Assembly: GCF_015477835.1 (NCBI RefSeq)
Contig: NZ_JADLQN010000001.1
Location: 1,550,001 to 1,614,000 of the forward strand
Length of the DNA: 64,000 bases
Direction of reading: 5' to 3'
Source of the DNA: Nocardia higoensis
Lineage (GTDB): Bacteria > Actinomycetota > Actinomycetes > Mycobacteriales > Mycobacteriaceae
Shown here: in pieces, positions 40,318-48,369 of the stretch
Layout: each line of letters starts with the position of its first letter
Position numbering within the stretch: the stretch's first letter is position 1
Notes under the pieces: model-generated
The model's input: the letters and a program-made list of their open reading frames with translations, nothing else
The model's database searches: none
Told to the model about the DNA's origin: nothing
Translations under genes and position numbers: made by a program

Positions 40318-42063
40318 ATGCCGACCGCAGTCGATTTCGCCGCACGTCCGATAGATCCGGCCGCCATCAGAGCCGCCGGGCACAGCGCCGTGCTGGTCTA
40401 TGTGGCCCCGAGCAGGCCGGGCGCGAACTTCGGCGCCAAACCGGTGACCAGGGAATACACCGACCGACTGCGCGCTGTGGGGCTCGATGTCGTGTCCATC
40501 TGGCAGTTCGGCAAGCCGGGCGATGCCCGCTCACCCTCGGACTGGACCACCGGTTTCGACGGCGGCCGCCGGATGGGACTGCAGGCCGCGCAGATCCACC
40601 AGGCGGCGGGCGGGCCCGAGCACTGCCCCATCTTCTTCGCGGTGGACGAGGACATCTCCCTGCAGCAGTGGAACACCGGAGCGGTCCACTTCTTCCGTGG
40701 CGTGAACGAGGCCATCGGACGCGATCGCACCGGCGTCTACGGCTCGTCTAGGGTGTGCGCGTGGGCCATCGAGGACGACGTGATCGGCCGGTCGACTTCG
40801 GCGGGCAAACGCTGGGCCTGGCAGACCCGCGCATGGTCGGACAATCGCCTCGACACCCCCGAAGCCGTGCTGTACCAGCGGGTCATCGACACCCCTGGCA
40901 ATCCGGGTCCGCTCATCGACGGCAGCTCGGTCGACATCGACGACATCCTCGCCGCCGACTACGGGCAGTGGTCCATCGATCGCCGAGCGACCGTCGTGAC
41001 GCCTCCGGCATTCACCGAACTCGATCGGATGGGCAACTCCCGCTCGCAGCGTTGGGGCGCCCGCATCACCAATTTCCTGCTGCACACCCAGGAAGGCAAC
41101 GGCACAGCGGAATCGCTGGCCGGTTACCTGAACAACCCGGCCAACGGGGTCTCCTACCACTACACGCTGCGCCAGGCGATCCTGTGCGACGTGGTGGACA
41201 CCGACTACGCCTCGTGGTCGGTGCTCGACGCCAACAGCCACACGATCAACCTCTGCTTCGCGGGCAGCCGCGCCGCCTGGTCGCGTGAGCAGTGGCTGGC
41301 CATCGAAGGCGATCTGCGGATCGCGGCATGGGTGGCGGTGCAGGACGCGAAGAAGTACGGCTTCGCCACCGATGTCATCGCCCCGCCCTACACCAGGCGT
41401 GACGGAATCTCCGACCACAAGTACGTCACCGAATGCCTCGGCATCGGCACCCACACCGACGTGGGCTTCCACTTCCCCTGGGACATCTTCGCCCGGCACG
41501 TCCGCGAGTTCGCCGACGGCACCGGTCCGGTTCCGCCGGGGGCCATCGACGCCAAGGCGGCGGTGACACCGTGGCTCGGCAGGCGGTTGGGACCGCCGGG
41601 TGAGCAGACGACCCCTGACGGGGTGGGCCGCTTCGTCCGGTACGAGCACGGTCATGTGTACTGGCACCCGTCCACCGGCGCGTACGCGATCCCCGAATCA
41701 CTGTTCGGCAAGTACGCCGAGACCGGCTGGGAGGCAGGACCGCTGGGCTACCCGATCACCGATCACACCGTGCTCCACGACCGCAGCGGCGCCGCATGGG
41801 GCGAGGTGCAGGGCTTCGAGCGCGGAGCGCTCTACCACCGCACCGGAAGGCCGGTGTACCACCTGCGCGGCGCGATCAGGGAACGCTGGAACCGCAGCGG
41901 CTTCGAGAACGGGCCGCTCGGCTGGCCGACATCCGACGAGATCCCCTTCGACGAGAGCGCTTACCAGGAATTCGAGCACGGCCGGATCTACTGGGTCCCG
42001 AAACAGACGATCGCGCTGCGCCGGGTGGACGGCGGCGACGAGCCGCTGCCGGAAGCGCCCTGA
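40318..42063 (+). CDS. Lysin-like protein: DUF1906 glycoside-hydrolase-like + amidase + LGFP repeats
   Basis: 581 residues from ATG 40318, which has GGAGGT five bases upstream. Residues 1 to about 220 are a DUF1906 (Rv2525c-like) barrel: AVLVYVAPSRPGANFGAKPVT, IFFAVDEDI with the likely catalytic acids, and GVYGSSRVCAWAIED. About 235 to 400 is an Amidase_2/PGRP domain with zinc-site candidates in FLLHTQEG and GTHTDVGFH. About 415 to 570 holds LGFP-type repeats (LGYPITD, LGWPTSDE) that bind cell walls of mycolate bacteria. No signal peptide or membrane helix is present, as in phage endolysins. It may be a phage-derived lysin, a bacteriolysin or a wall enzyme exported otherwise. Confidence 0.8.
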   Translation: MPTAVDFAARPIDPAAIRAAGHSAVLVYVAPSRPGANFGAKPVTREYTDRLRAVGLDVVSIWQFGKPGDARSPSDWTTGFDGGRRMGLQAAQIHQAAGGPEHCPIFFAVDEDISLQQWNTGAVHFFRGVNEAIGRDRTGVYGSSRVCAWAIEDDVIGRSTSAGKRWAWQTRAWSDNRLDTPEAVLYQRVIDTPGNPGPLIDGSSVDIDDILAADYGQWSIDRRATVVTPPAFTELDRMGNSRSQRWGARITNFLLHTQEGNGTAESLAGYLNNPANGVSYHYTLRQAILCDVVDTDYASWSVLDANSHTINLCFAGSRAAWSREQWLAIEGDLRIAAWVAVQDAKKYGFATDVIAPPYTRRDGISDHKYVTECLGIGTHTDVGFHFPWDIFARHVREFADGTGPVPPGAIDAKAAVTPWLGRRLGPPGEQTTPDGVGRFVRYEHGHVYWHPSTGAYAIPESLFGKYAETGWEAGPLGYPITDHTVLHDRSGAAWGEVQGFERGALYHRTGRPVYHLRGAIRERWNRSGFENGPLGWPTSDEIPFDESAYQEFEHGRIYWVPKQTIALRRVDGGDEPLPEAP

Positions 42064-42118
42064 GGCGCGGCCGATGTCGTATTGACCTGAACCGTGGTCG
42101 AGGGTCCAGGCTGGGCCC

Positions 42119-42775
42119 ATGACACAGTCGCCGGAGAACTGGAACAGCGTCTACGACAACGACACCGCCCCGTGGGTGATCGGGGAACCGCAACCCGCGA
42201 TCCTGGCACTGGAGCGGGCAGGATGGATCCGCGGCCGGGTGCTCGATCCCGGCGCGGGCGCGGGTGAGCACACCATCGCCCTGACAGCACTGGGCTACGA
42301 CGTGCTCGGCATCGACCTCTCCCCCAGCGCGGTGGCCTACGCCCGGCGCAACGCCGCCGACAAGGGAGTCCCGACAGCACGGTTCGAGGTGGTCGACGTG
42401 CTCACTCTCGCCGACACGGGTGTCGACGAACTGGGTGTCTTCGACACCGTGGTCGACAGTGCGTTGTTCCATGTCTTCGGTACAGCGCCCGAGGCCAGGG
42501 CCGCCTATGTGCGTGGGCTGCACCGGGTGTGCGCGCCCGGCGGTCGGGTGCACATCCTGGCGCTCTCCGACACCGAGCCGGGGTTCGGCCCGCGCATCGG
42601 CGAGTCGATCCTGCGCGACTCCTTCGTCGACGGCTGGGAATTCGAGGACCTGAGCACCACCGTCTATCGGGGCAGGGTCACCGATCTCGTGGCGCGGGAG
42701 GCCGAGCGCTACCACCTGCCCACCGAGGGGCTGATCGACACCGCCGCGTGGCTGGCACGCATCCGCCGCCGTTGA
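42119..42775 (+). CDS. Class I SAM-dependent methyltransferase
   Basis: 218 residues. The start WNSVYDNDTAPWVIGEPQPAI resembles TPMT-like methyltransferases. Motif I is VLDPGAGAGEHTIALTALG, followed by VLGIDLSPSAVAYARRNA, and motif IV is near VFDTVVDSALFHVFG. The middle VCAPGGRVHILALSD is the usual post-motif loop. The acceptor is not predictable. It lies 55 bases after the lysin-like gene on the same strand but has no evident functional link. Confidence 0.85.
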   Translation: MTQSPENWNSVYDNDTAPWVIGEPQPAILALERAGWIRGRVLDPGAGAGEHTIALTALGYDVLGIDLSPSAVAYARRNAADKGVPTARFEVVDVLTLADTGVDELGVFDTVVDSALFHVFGTAPEARAAYVRGLHRVCAPGGRVHILALSDTEPGFGPRIGESILRDSFVDGWEFEDLSTTVYRGRVTDLVAREAERYHLPTEGLIDTAAWLARIRRR

Positions 42776-43080
42776 GTTCCACCGACTCGACTCGACACGC
42801 CGACCACCACACGCGGGACCCGGTGCCGCCCCGAGAAGGCGCATGAAAGTAACGATTCAACAACGGAGAACTGGTTTCGTAACCTTTTCGTTACCTGATA
42901 GCGATACAGCATTTCCCATAGTCACAGGTCCAGAGCTTTCCGCCTGTACGGACAGATGCATGATTCGCACGCAAGTGCAGGAGCACAGGCTCCGGGATGC
43001 CTGCGCGGCGCGGCTATGGCAGCATCCTCGTCGAGGCCGGGGTCCGAGAAATCAGGCGGGCATCGGTCGGTTGGGCCGGC
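42776..43080. other. AT-rich patch in a convergent gap; doubtful small ORF
   Basis: Bases 42840 to about 42965 are much poorer in GC than the surroundings and contain GTAAC/GTTAC elements (GTAAC-CTTTTC-GTTAC, plus TTTCGTAAC and TTTCGTTAC as near-direct repeats). A frame opens at ATG 42843 behind GAGAAGG and starts MKVTIQQRRTGFVTFSLPD, but it runs on into the antisense of the exporter gene and loses AT-rich character, so I do not call a gene. The patch may be a remnant of foreign DNA, a binding site or a small RNA. Confidence 0.4.
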
Positions 43081-43108
43081 GGCGGCTCCGGGTTCGCCCG
43101 GAGCCGCC
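43081..43108 (-). terminator. Perfect 12-bp hairpin after the multidrug exporter gene
   Basis: GGCGGCTCCGGG (43081-43092) and CCCGGAGCCGCC (43097-43108) pair fully around TTCG (CGAA on the minus strand). It lies 37 bases beyond the exporter stop codon. It probably ends that transcript and perhaps also the methyltransferase transcript from the other side. Confidence 0.7.
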
Positions 43109-43145
43109 CCACCGACACCACGACCACCACGGATCAGCGCCCCTG

Positions 43146-44777
43146 TCAGGCGTGCGTCGCCTTCTTCGAGCCGTCGCTCCCGGTTCGCCGCCGCACCGCT
43201 GCCTCTTCGACGGCGCTCACCTCGTCCGACGGCGTACCCCCTCGAGCGGCTTCTTCGGGCCGGAGGACGGCCGGCGTGGCGCTGCGGCCCGGCGCCCAGA
43301 GACCGAGCAGGGCAGCGGCCACCAGTGTCACGACGCCGAGCGCGAGAGCGGCATTGCTCGCACCGTGCATGAAGGCGGACTGCGCGGCGTCGACGAGCGG
43401 ATCGGCCTGCGGCCCGGCCTGCTCGGCCACCTGCACGGCGGCGGCCAGGGATCCACCGACCGGCTCGCGGGCCTGCTCGGGCAACTGCGGCAGGATCGGG
43501 GCGATCCGCTCGGTGTAGCCGGCGGCCAGCACGCTGCCGGCGATGGCGATGCCGACCGCCGCGCCCACTTCGCGGGCGGCGTCGTTGACCGCTGAGGCCA
43601 CACCGTGTTTGGCGGCCGGGGTGTTGGCGATGATCGCCGCGGTGGCGGGCGGCGAACTCAACCCGAGCCCGCTGCTCATCACCAGCAACGGCCAGAGCAG
43701 ATCGAGGTAGTCGCTCTCGGGTGTGAGCCGGGACAGACCCAACAGCGCGATGCCGATCATGCCGACGCCGGTCAGAGTCGGCAGGCGCAGCCCGTAGCGC
43801 TCGGCCAGATACGGCGCGGCCATCGCCAGCGCGATCATCGGCACGATCATGGGCGCCAGGGCCACCGCCGATTTCAGCGCGCTGTAGCCGAGGAACAACT
43901 GCATGAACTGCATGATCAGCAGGAACGTTCCGAACGCCGCCAGGAACTGCATACCCACGGCCACCGATCCGGCGCCGAAACCACGCACCGCGAACAGCCG
44001 CACGTCCAGCAACGGCCGCCGCACCCGCAGTTCTACGAACACGAACCCGACCCCGGCGAGCACGGCGCCCACCAGCGCGAACAGCGTGAGCGGGTCGGTC
44101 CAGCCCCGCACGGGCGCCTCGATCGCGCCGATCACCAGCAGGCCGACCGCGGCCGCCGAACACACCGTGCCGAGCGGATCCATGGCCGGACGGGAGTCAT
44201 CGACGGAATCGACGACCGTGCACCCGGCCACCGCCAGCACGGCACCCGCCGCGGCCATGCCGACGAAGATCGAGAGCCAGGAGAAGAACTCCAACAGCAG
44301 GCCGGACCCGAGGAAGCCGATCACCGCGCTGACGCCGGCCACACCAGCCCAGGTCGCGATGGCGGCCGAGCGCCGGGACTCCGGGAAGTTGGCGGTGAGC
44401 AGCGACAAGGTCGAAGGCATGACCAGTGCCGCCCCGACGCCCGCGAACGCCCTGGCGACGATCAGCCAGGTGGGCGAGTTCAGCGCCAGCGGCAACGCCG
44501 AGGCCAGCGAGAACACCACCAGCCCCAGAACGAGCACCAGTCTGCGGCCGTAGCGGTCACCGAGCGCGCCGCAGGGCAGCACCAGGCAGGCCAGCATGAG
44601 GGTGTATCCGTCGATGATCCAGGTCAGCTGCTGCTGCGTCGCGCCGGTGTCCGCGGCGATCTCCGGCAGGGCGGTGTAGAGCGCGGCCATCGCCGCGATG
44701 ACCAGCGCCACTCCCATACAGCCGACGGCCAGCAGCCACCACTGTCTCCCGGACAACCGAACCGCGGTGGTATCCAT
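43146..44777 (-). CDS. MFS multidrug exporter, DHA2 (EmrB/QacA) family
   Basis: 543 residues with 14 predicted membrane helices. Motif A is GALGDRYGRRLVLV, the first helix WWLLAVGCMGVALVIAAMA precedes the DHA2 motif ALPEIAADTGATQQQLTWIIDGYTL, which carries the acidic residue of helix 1-2 typical of QacA-like pumps. The C-terminal 45 residues are a polar tail. GGGAGG lies 5 bases before the ATG. It is divergent from a TetR gene with paired operators between, the usual qacA/qacR plan, so expression is probably induced by a pumped compound. Confidence 0.92.
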   Translation of the reverse strand: MDTTAVRLSGRQWWLLAVGCMGVALVIAAMAALYTALPEIAADTGATQQQLTWIIDGYTLMLACLVLPCGALGDRYGRRLVLVLGLVVFSLASALPLALNSPTWLIVARAFAGVGAALVMPSTLSLLTANFPESRRSAAIATWAGVAGVSAVIGFLGSGLLLEFFSWLSIFVGMAAAGAVLAVAGCTVVDSVDDSRPAMDPLGTVCSAAAVGLLVIGAIEAPVRGWTDPLTLFALVGAVLAGVGFVFVELRVRRPLLDVRLFAVRGFGAGSVAVGMQFLAAFGTFLLIMQFMQLFLGYSALKSAVALAPMIVPMIALAMAAPYLAERYGLRLPTLTGVGMIGIALLGLSRLTPESDYLDLLWPLLVMSSGLGLSSPPATAAIIANTPAAKHGVASAVNDAAREVGAAVGIAIAGSVLAAGYTERIAPILPQLPEQAREPVGGSLAAAVQVAEQAGPQADPLVDAAQSAFMHGASNAALALGVVTLVAAALLGLWAPGRSATPAVLRPEEAARGGTPSDEVSAVEEAAVRRRTGSDGSKKATHA

Positions 44778-44796
44778 GTGGCCTCCCGAGAAACAG

Positions 44797-44827
44797 TACT
44801 ATAAGTATCGTTACGCTACTATCAGTA
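44797..44827. promoter_or_regulatory. Two TetR operators between the exporter and its regulator
   Basis: TACTATAAGTA (44797-44807) and TACTATCAGTA (44817-44827) are near-identical palindromes 20 bases apart, two turns of the helix; the second extends to GCTACTATCAGTAGC. On the minus strand site 1 contains TATAGT, a good -10 for the exporter, and CATAAT at 44829-44834 could serve the TetR gene. Cooperative binding of two dimers is likely. Confidence 0.75.
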
Positions 44828-44882
44828 GCATAATCGGGTCCTGTCGCGACAGACCTGGGGAACGGAAGGGCATACACCGACC

Positions 44883-45512
44883 ATGACCACCGGCGCCGAC
44901 GACTCCGGGGCTGATCCGCGCACCGCGCGCTCTCGCCGGCGATTGCTGGACGCGGCTGCCACCCTGCTCGAATCCGGTGGGCCGGAGGCGGTCACGATCG
45001 AGGCGGTCACCCGGCTGTCCAAGGTCGCCCGCACCACGCTGTACCGGCATTTCGCCAGCGCGAGGCAGTTGCGGGCCGCCACGCTGGAACGGCTGTTGCC
45101 GCCCGTCATCGAAACCGCGCCGCCCGGCGGGCTTCGTGATGGCTTGGTCACCTCACTCGTCCGGCAGGCCGCGATCATCGACGAAGCGCCGCTGCACATG
45201 AGCGGCTTGGCCTGGCTGGCCACCGCGGACCGGGACTCCGGCGCCGACGGCGCGACCGACTCGCTGCGCACGCGGCTGATCGAGCAGTATCGCGCACCCT
45301 TCGATCGCGTGCTCGAAACACCGGAAGCTCGAGCGAGATTGGGCGATTTCGATCGCACCCGAGCCCTGGCGCAACTCCTGGGCCCCATAGTCTTCGCCAA
45401 GCTCGTCGGCCTGGAGACCACCACCCCGGAGGACTGCGCCCGTCTCGTCGACGACTTCCTCATCGCCCGTGATGCCGAACGCGAGCGAGAGCGCCGATCC
45501 TCGGCCTCGTGA
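44883..45512 (+). CDS. TetR family repressor of the adjacent exporter
   Basis: 209 residues. The HTH spans about 15 to 60: TARSRRRLLDAAATLLE, then VTIEAVTRLSKVARTTLYRHFASARQLR. The ligand-binding domain follows (AAIIDEAPLHMSGLAWLATADRD) and ends in an Arg/Ser-rich tail. It is divergent from the DHA2 exporter with two operators in the 105-base gap, so it very likely represses both genes. Likely ligands are cationic or aromatic drugs, by analogy only. Confidence 0.9.
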   Translation: MTTGADDSGADPRTARSRRRLLDAAATLLESGGPEAVTIEAVTRLSKVARTTLYRHFASARQLRAATLERLLPPVIETAPPGGLRDGLVTSLVRQAAIIDEAPLHMSGLAWLATADRDSGADGATDSLRTRLIEQYRAPFDRVLETPEARARLGDFDRTRALAQLLGPIVFAKLVGLETTTPEDCARLVDDFLIARDAERERERRSSAS

Positions 45513-45615
45513 GGCATTCTCGACGCACGGTTGCCGGCGGAACCCATGGTCTACCGCAGGTCCCGCTCCGATACGGCAAGCGCGTCGACCGAAGGTAGTC
45601 AGCCCGAATCGATTC

Positions 45616-46563
45616 TCAGCCCAGCTCCGCCAGATGGGCGGCGATCAGGGCGTTCACCTCGTCTCCACGTTCGAGCGGAAGCAGGTGACCCGCACCGGGC
45701 AGCGCGGTGACCGTCCGCAGTTGCGGCACGAACGCGCGCATGACGCCGAGCGGGTCGCGTCCGCTGAATCCGGCCATGTCCGGATCGTTCTCGCCGTAGA
45801 CGAAGTACGTCGGCACACGCACCACGGGGTCGAGTTCGGCGCCCAGTTCCCAGTTCCGGTCGAAGTTGCGGTACCAGTTCAACCCACCGGTGAAGCCGGT
45901 GCGCTCGAATTCTGCTGCCAGGGCGTCGAATTCGGGCACCGACAGCCACGGCCACGGTAGTGCGGGTGCTTGCGGGAGCACGTCGAGATATCCGCACCCG
46001 GGGGGATGACGCCAGGTGTCCAGGTAGCGGTAGTCGCCGCTGAGCGCGTAATACACCCGGGCGAGGAATTCGCGCGGGGCGGCACCGAGTTCGCGATCGG
46101 CGAGGCCGGGACGCTGAAAGTACTCCAGATGTAGGAAATGCCGTTGTGCCGCCTTGGCCCACAGTTGCGAGGGCGGACGCGGCGGACGCGGCGTGTACGG
46201 GTTGTTCAGCACGATCATGGCGCGCACCCGCTCCGGCGCGCGCTGAGCCAGTTCCCACAGCAGAGCGGCGCCGAAATCCAGACCGACGAAGACCGCCTGC
46301 TCGGCGTCGATGTCGTCGAGCAGCGCCAGCAGGTCGCCGATGACCGCGAGATTGGTGTAGGCCGCGGGATCGGTGGGCGCGTCGGTGCGGCCCGCGCCAC
46401 GCAGATCGGGGGCCAGCACCCGGTAACCCGCGGCGGCGATCGCCTCGAGCTGCCGATGCCAGATCAACCCGGTGTGCGGAAAACCGTGGCAGAAGATCAC
46501 CGGCGGGCCGGAGCCGCGCTCGGTGACGTGCATGCGGACGCCGCCGCCGGTCACAATACGCAT
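45616..46563 (-). CDS. Alpha/beta hydrolase, epoxide-hydrolase-like
   Basis: 315 residues. The oxyanion motif is HGFPH (26-30), the nucleophile is D96 in VFVGLDFGAALLW, so an Asp rather than Ser as in epoxide hydrolases and dehalogenases. A lid region follows (about 130-220), then YFVYGENDPD with the charge-relay acid and PGAGHLLPLERG with the His. GGGAG precedes the ATG by 9 bases. It is divergent from an SDR gene, with a KstR-like palindrome between, suggesting a role in lipid or steroid breakdown. Confidence 0.85.
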   Translation of the reverse strand: MRIVTGGGVRMHVTERGSGPPVIFCHGFPHTGLIWHRQLEAIAAAGYRVLAPDLRGAGRTDAPTDPAAYTNLAVIGDLLALLDDIDAEQAVFVGLDFGAALLWELAQRAPERVRAMIVLNNPYTPRPPRPPSQLWAKAAQRHFLHLEYFQRPGLADRELGAAPREFLARVYYALSGDYRYLDTWRHPPGCGYLDVLPQAPALPWPWLSVPEFDALAAEFERTGFTGGLNWYRNFDRNWELGAELDPVVRVPTYFVYGENDPDMAGFSGRDPLGVMRAFVPQLRTVTALPGAGHLLPLERGDEVNALIAAHLAELG

Positions 46564-46587
46564 CTTCGCGAACTCCCGATCGAAAGT

Positions 46588-46601
46588 TAGAACGCGTTCT
46601 A
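46588..46601. promoter_or_regulatory. KstR-like palindrome between hydrolase and SDR genes
   Basis: TAGAACGCGTTCTA is a perfect 14-base palindrome matching the form TNNAACNNGTTNNA of the cholesterol regulator KstR as I recall it. It is 25 bases from both start codons (46563 on minus, 46627 on plus), well placed to control both. Related TetR repressors of fatty-acid genes use similar sites, so the owner is not certain. Confidence 0.6.
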
Positions 46602-46626
46602 CGATTCACGGTAATGTCCGACAGTC

Positions 46627-47475
46627 GTGAGCGGAATACCTGGGCTACTACGTGATCGCGTCGCGGTCGTCACCGGCGCGAGCCGCGGCATCGGCAAGGG
46701 CATCGCCCTGGAGCTGGGGGCGGCGGGCGCCACCGTCTACGTCACCGGACGTTCGGTCACGCCCGGCAGACTGCCGGGGACGGTACACGAGACAGCTGCC
46801 TGCATCACCGAACTCGGCGGCGTCGGTGTTCCGATGGTGTGCGACCACCGCGACGACGACGCGGTGGCCCGGCTGTTCGAGCGGATCACCGAGGAGCACG
46901 GCCGCCTCGACATCCTGGTGAACAACGTCTACAACTCCCCCGCCGCGAGCCGTTGGCTCGGCAAGCCGTTCTGGCAGGTGCCGCCCGACGCCTGGGACCA
47001 GACCTTCGATGTCGGCGTGCGTTCGCACTACACCGCGGCGGTGTTCGCCGCGCCGCTGCTGATCCACTCGGACGGACTGCTGGTCAACATCTCCTCCCCC
47101 GGCGCGAGCCGCTACATGCACAATGCCGTCTACGGGGTGGCCAAGGCCGCGCTGGACCGGCTCACCGCCGACCTCGCGCACGATCTCGCGGGCACCGGCG
47201 TCACCGTGGTCTCGCTGTGGCCCGGCATCGTGAACACCGAACTGCTGCAACTGGTTCCGGTGGACGAGCAGGGCAGACGGCTGGTGACCCTCCCGGGCGA
47301 GGGCACCTTCGATCTCGACAACGCCGAATCCCCGCACTTCGCCGGACGAGCGGTGCTCGCGCTGGCGCTCGACCCGGACCGTCGCGCGTACACCGGTACG
47401 GCCAGGCGGGTGCACGAGCTCGCCGACCACTACGGATTCACCGACATCGACGGTCGCGTACCCCGCAACGATTGA
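46627..47475 (+). CDS. SDR family oxidoreductase (DHRS1-like)
   Basis: 282 residues from GTG 46627. Cofactor loop TGASRGIG (17-24), NNVYNSP at 99-105 in place of the usual NNAG, S157 region NISSPGAS, and Y169/K173 (YGVAK). TGRSVTPG after beta-2 suggests NADP(H). The insertion around VYNSPAASRWLGKPFWQVP is as in DHRS1-type proteins. Divergent from the epoxide-hydrolase-like gene and sharing a KstR-like site. Substrate unknown, perhaps a steroid or fatty acyl intermediate. Confidence 0.88.
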   Translation: MSGIPGLLRDRVAVVTGASRGIGKGIALELGAAGATVYVTGRSVTPGRLPGTVHETAACITELGGVGVPMVCDHRDDDAVARLFERITEEHGRLDILVNNVYNSPAASRWLGKPFWQVPPDAWDQTFDVGVRSHYTAAVFAAPLLIHSDGLLVNISSPGASRYMHNAVYGVAKAALDRLTADLAHDLAGTGVTVVSLWPGIVNTELLQLVPVDEQGRRLVTLPGEGTFDLDNAESPHFAGRAVLALALDPDRRAYTGTARRVHELADHYGFTDIDGRVPRND

Positions 47476-47522
47476 TCATCGGCGCTGGACAGGGTGTCGC
47501 GGGGCCGGGATGATCGGCACCG

Positions 47523-48035
47523 ATGACCACCGTCGGCCCGACCCTGCTCACCCCCCGGCTCCGGATGCGCCCGCTGCGCGCATCCGACGCCGAGCGCCTG
47601 CACGAACACTGGAACGAACCCGGTATCCGCCGCAACCTCTTCGACGACGAACCGGTGATCGCGGCGATGGTGGTAGCGCTCACCCAGCGCAGCGATCTCG
47701 ATTTCGCGATGCGGGGCTACGGTTTCTGGACCCTCGTGTCCCGCGCGTCACGCGACGGCGAATTGCTCGGCGTCTGCGGATTGCGCTGGAGCACAGACGG
47801 CATCCGGATGGTCTCGAGTGTGGAAGAAGGCCATCGCGGCGAGGGTCTGGCGCTGGAAGCCTGCCGAGCCGTGCTCGACTACGCGTTCGGCACCCTCGGC
47901 CTGGACCGGGTCGTCGCGGCCGCGGACGAGAACGCCGCGTCCTCGATCCAGCTCTGCGAGCGACTGGGCATGGTCCGTACCGGAACGGTCGACCACCTCG
48001 TGCACTTCGAAGCCCGACCGACCCCACCCGGCTGA
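47523..48035 (+). CDS. GNAT family N-acetyltransferase (RimJ/RimL type)
   Basis: 170 residues. LLTPRLRMRPLRASDAERL is the usual RimL-like start, EEGHRGEGLALEACRAVL is the acetyl-CoA loop, and GLDRVVAAADENAASSIQLCERLGM is the C-terminal signature for acetyltransferases acting on amino groups. It follows the SDR gene by 47 bases. The acceptor is not known. Confidence 0.85.
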   Translation: MTTVGPTLLTPRLRMRPLRASDAERLHEHWNEPGIRRNLFDDEPVIAAMVVALTQRSDLDFAMRGYGFWTLVSRASRDGELLGVCGLRWSTDGIRMVSSVEEGHRGEGLALEACRAVLDYAFGTLGLDRVVAAADENAASSIQLCERLGMVRTGTVDHLVHFEARPTPPG

Positions 48036-48066
48036 CAGGCGCGGCGGCCGGGCTGTGCAGGCGCGG

Positions 48067-48300
48067 TCAGGAGAACTTGATCTCCAAGCCGATGCCGAGA
48101 ATGGCGATGAGCCAGATGGTGCCGGTGAAGATGGTGACGCGGTCGAGATTCTTCTCCACGACGGTGGAACCCGACAGGCTGGACTGCACGCCGCCGCCGA
48201 AAAGGCTGGACAGACCCCCACCCTTGGCGCGATGCAGCAGCACCAGGAGCACCAGCAGCACACTGGTGATGATCAGGAGGATATCCAGGAACATCCGCAT
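48067..48300 (-). CDS. secG: SecG, preprotein translocase subunit
   Basis: 77 residues with two membrane helices (FLDILLIITSVLLVLLVLLH and IFTGTIWLIAILGIGLEI) joined by the conserved loop RAKGGGLSSLFGGGVQSSLSGSTVVEKNLDR. SecG assists SecYE during export. ATG 48300 gives the usual length; ATG 48294 is two codons later. It lies near tpiA as in other actinobacteria, but an MFS gene intervenes here. Confidence 0.95.
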   Translation of the reverse strand: MRMFLDILLIITSVLLVLLVLLHRAKGGGLSSLFGGGVQSSLSGSTVVEKNLDRVTIFTGTIWLIAILGIGLEIKFS

Positions 48301-48369
48301 GCCGGTCAGTCTATGGGGTGAATGCCTCTCACCCGCAATCGGGCGCCGGGATATCGTGCGCCGGGCCGG

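Noticed and set aside
40318..42063. Prophage around the lysin-like gene
   Set aside because: No integrase, terminase, capsid, tail or holin gene is present within 10 kb on either side.
42843..43595. 250-residue plus-strand ORF starting in the AT-rich patch
   Set aside because: Most of it is antisense to the exporter gene and shows no domain; only the first 40 codons look different from background.
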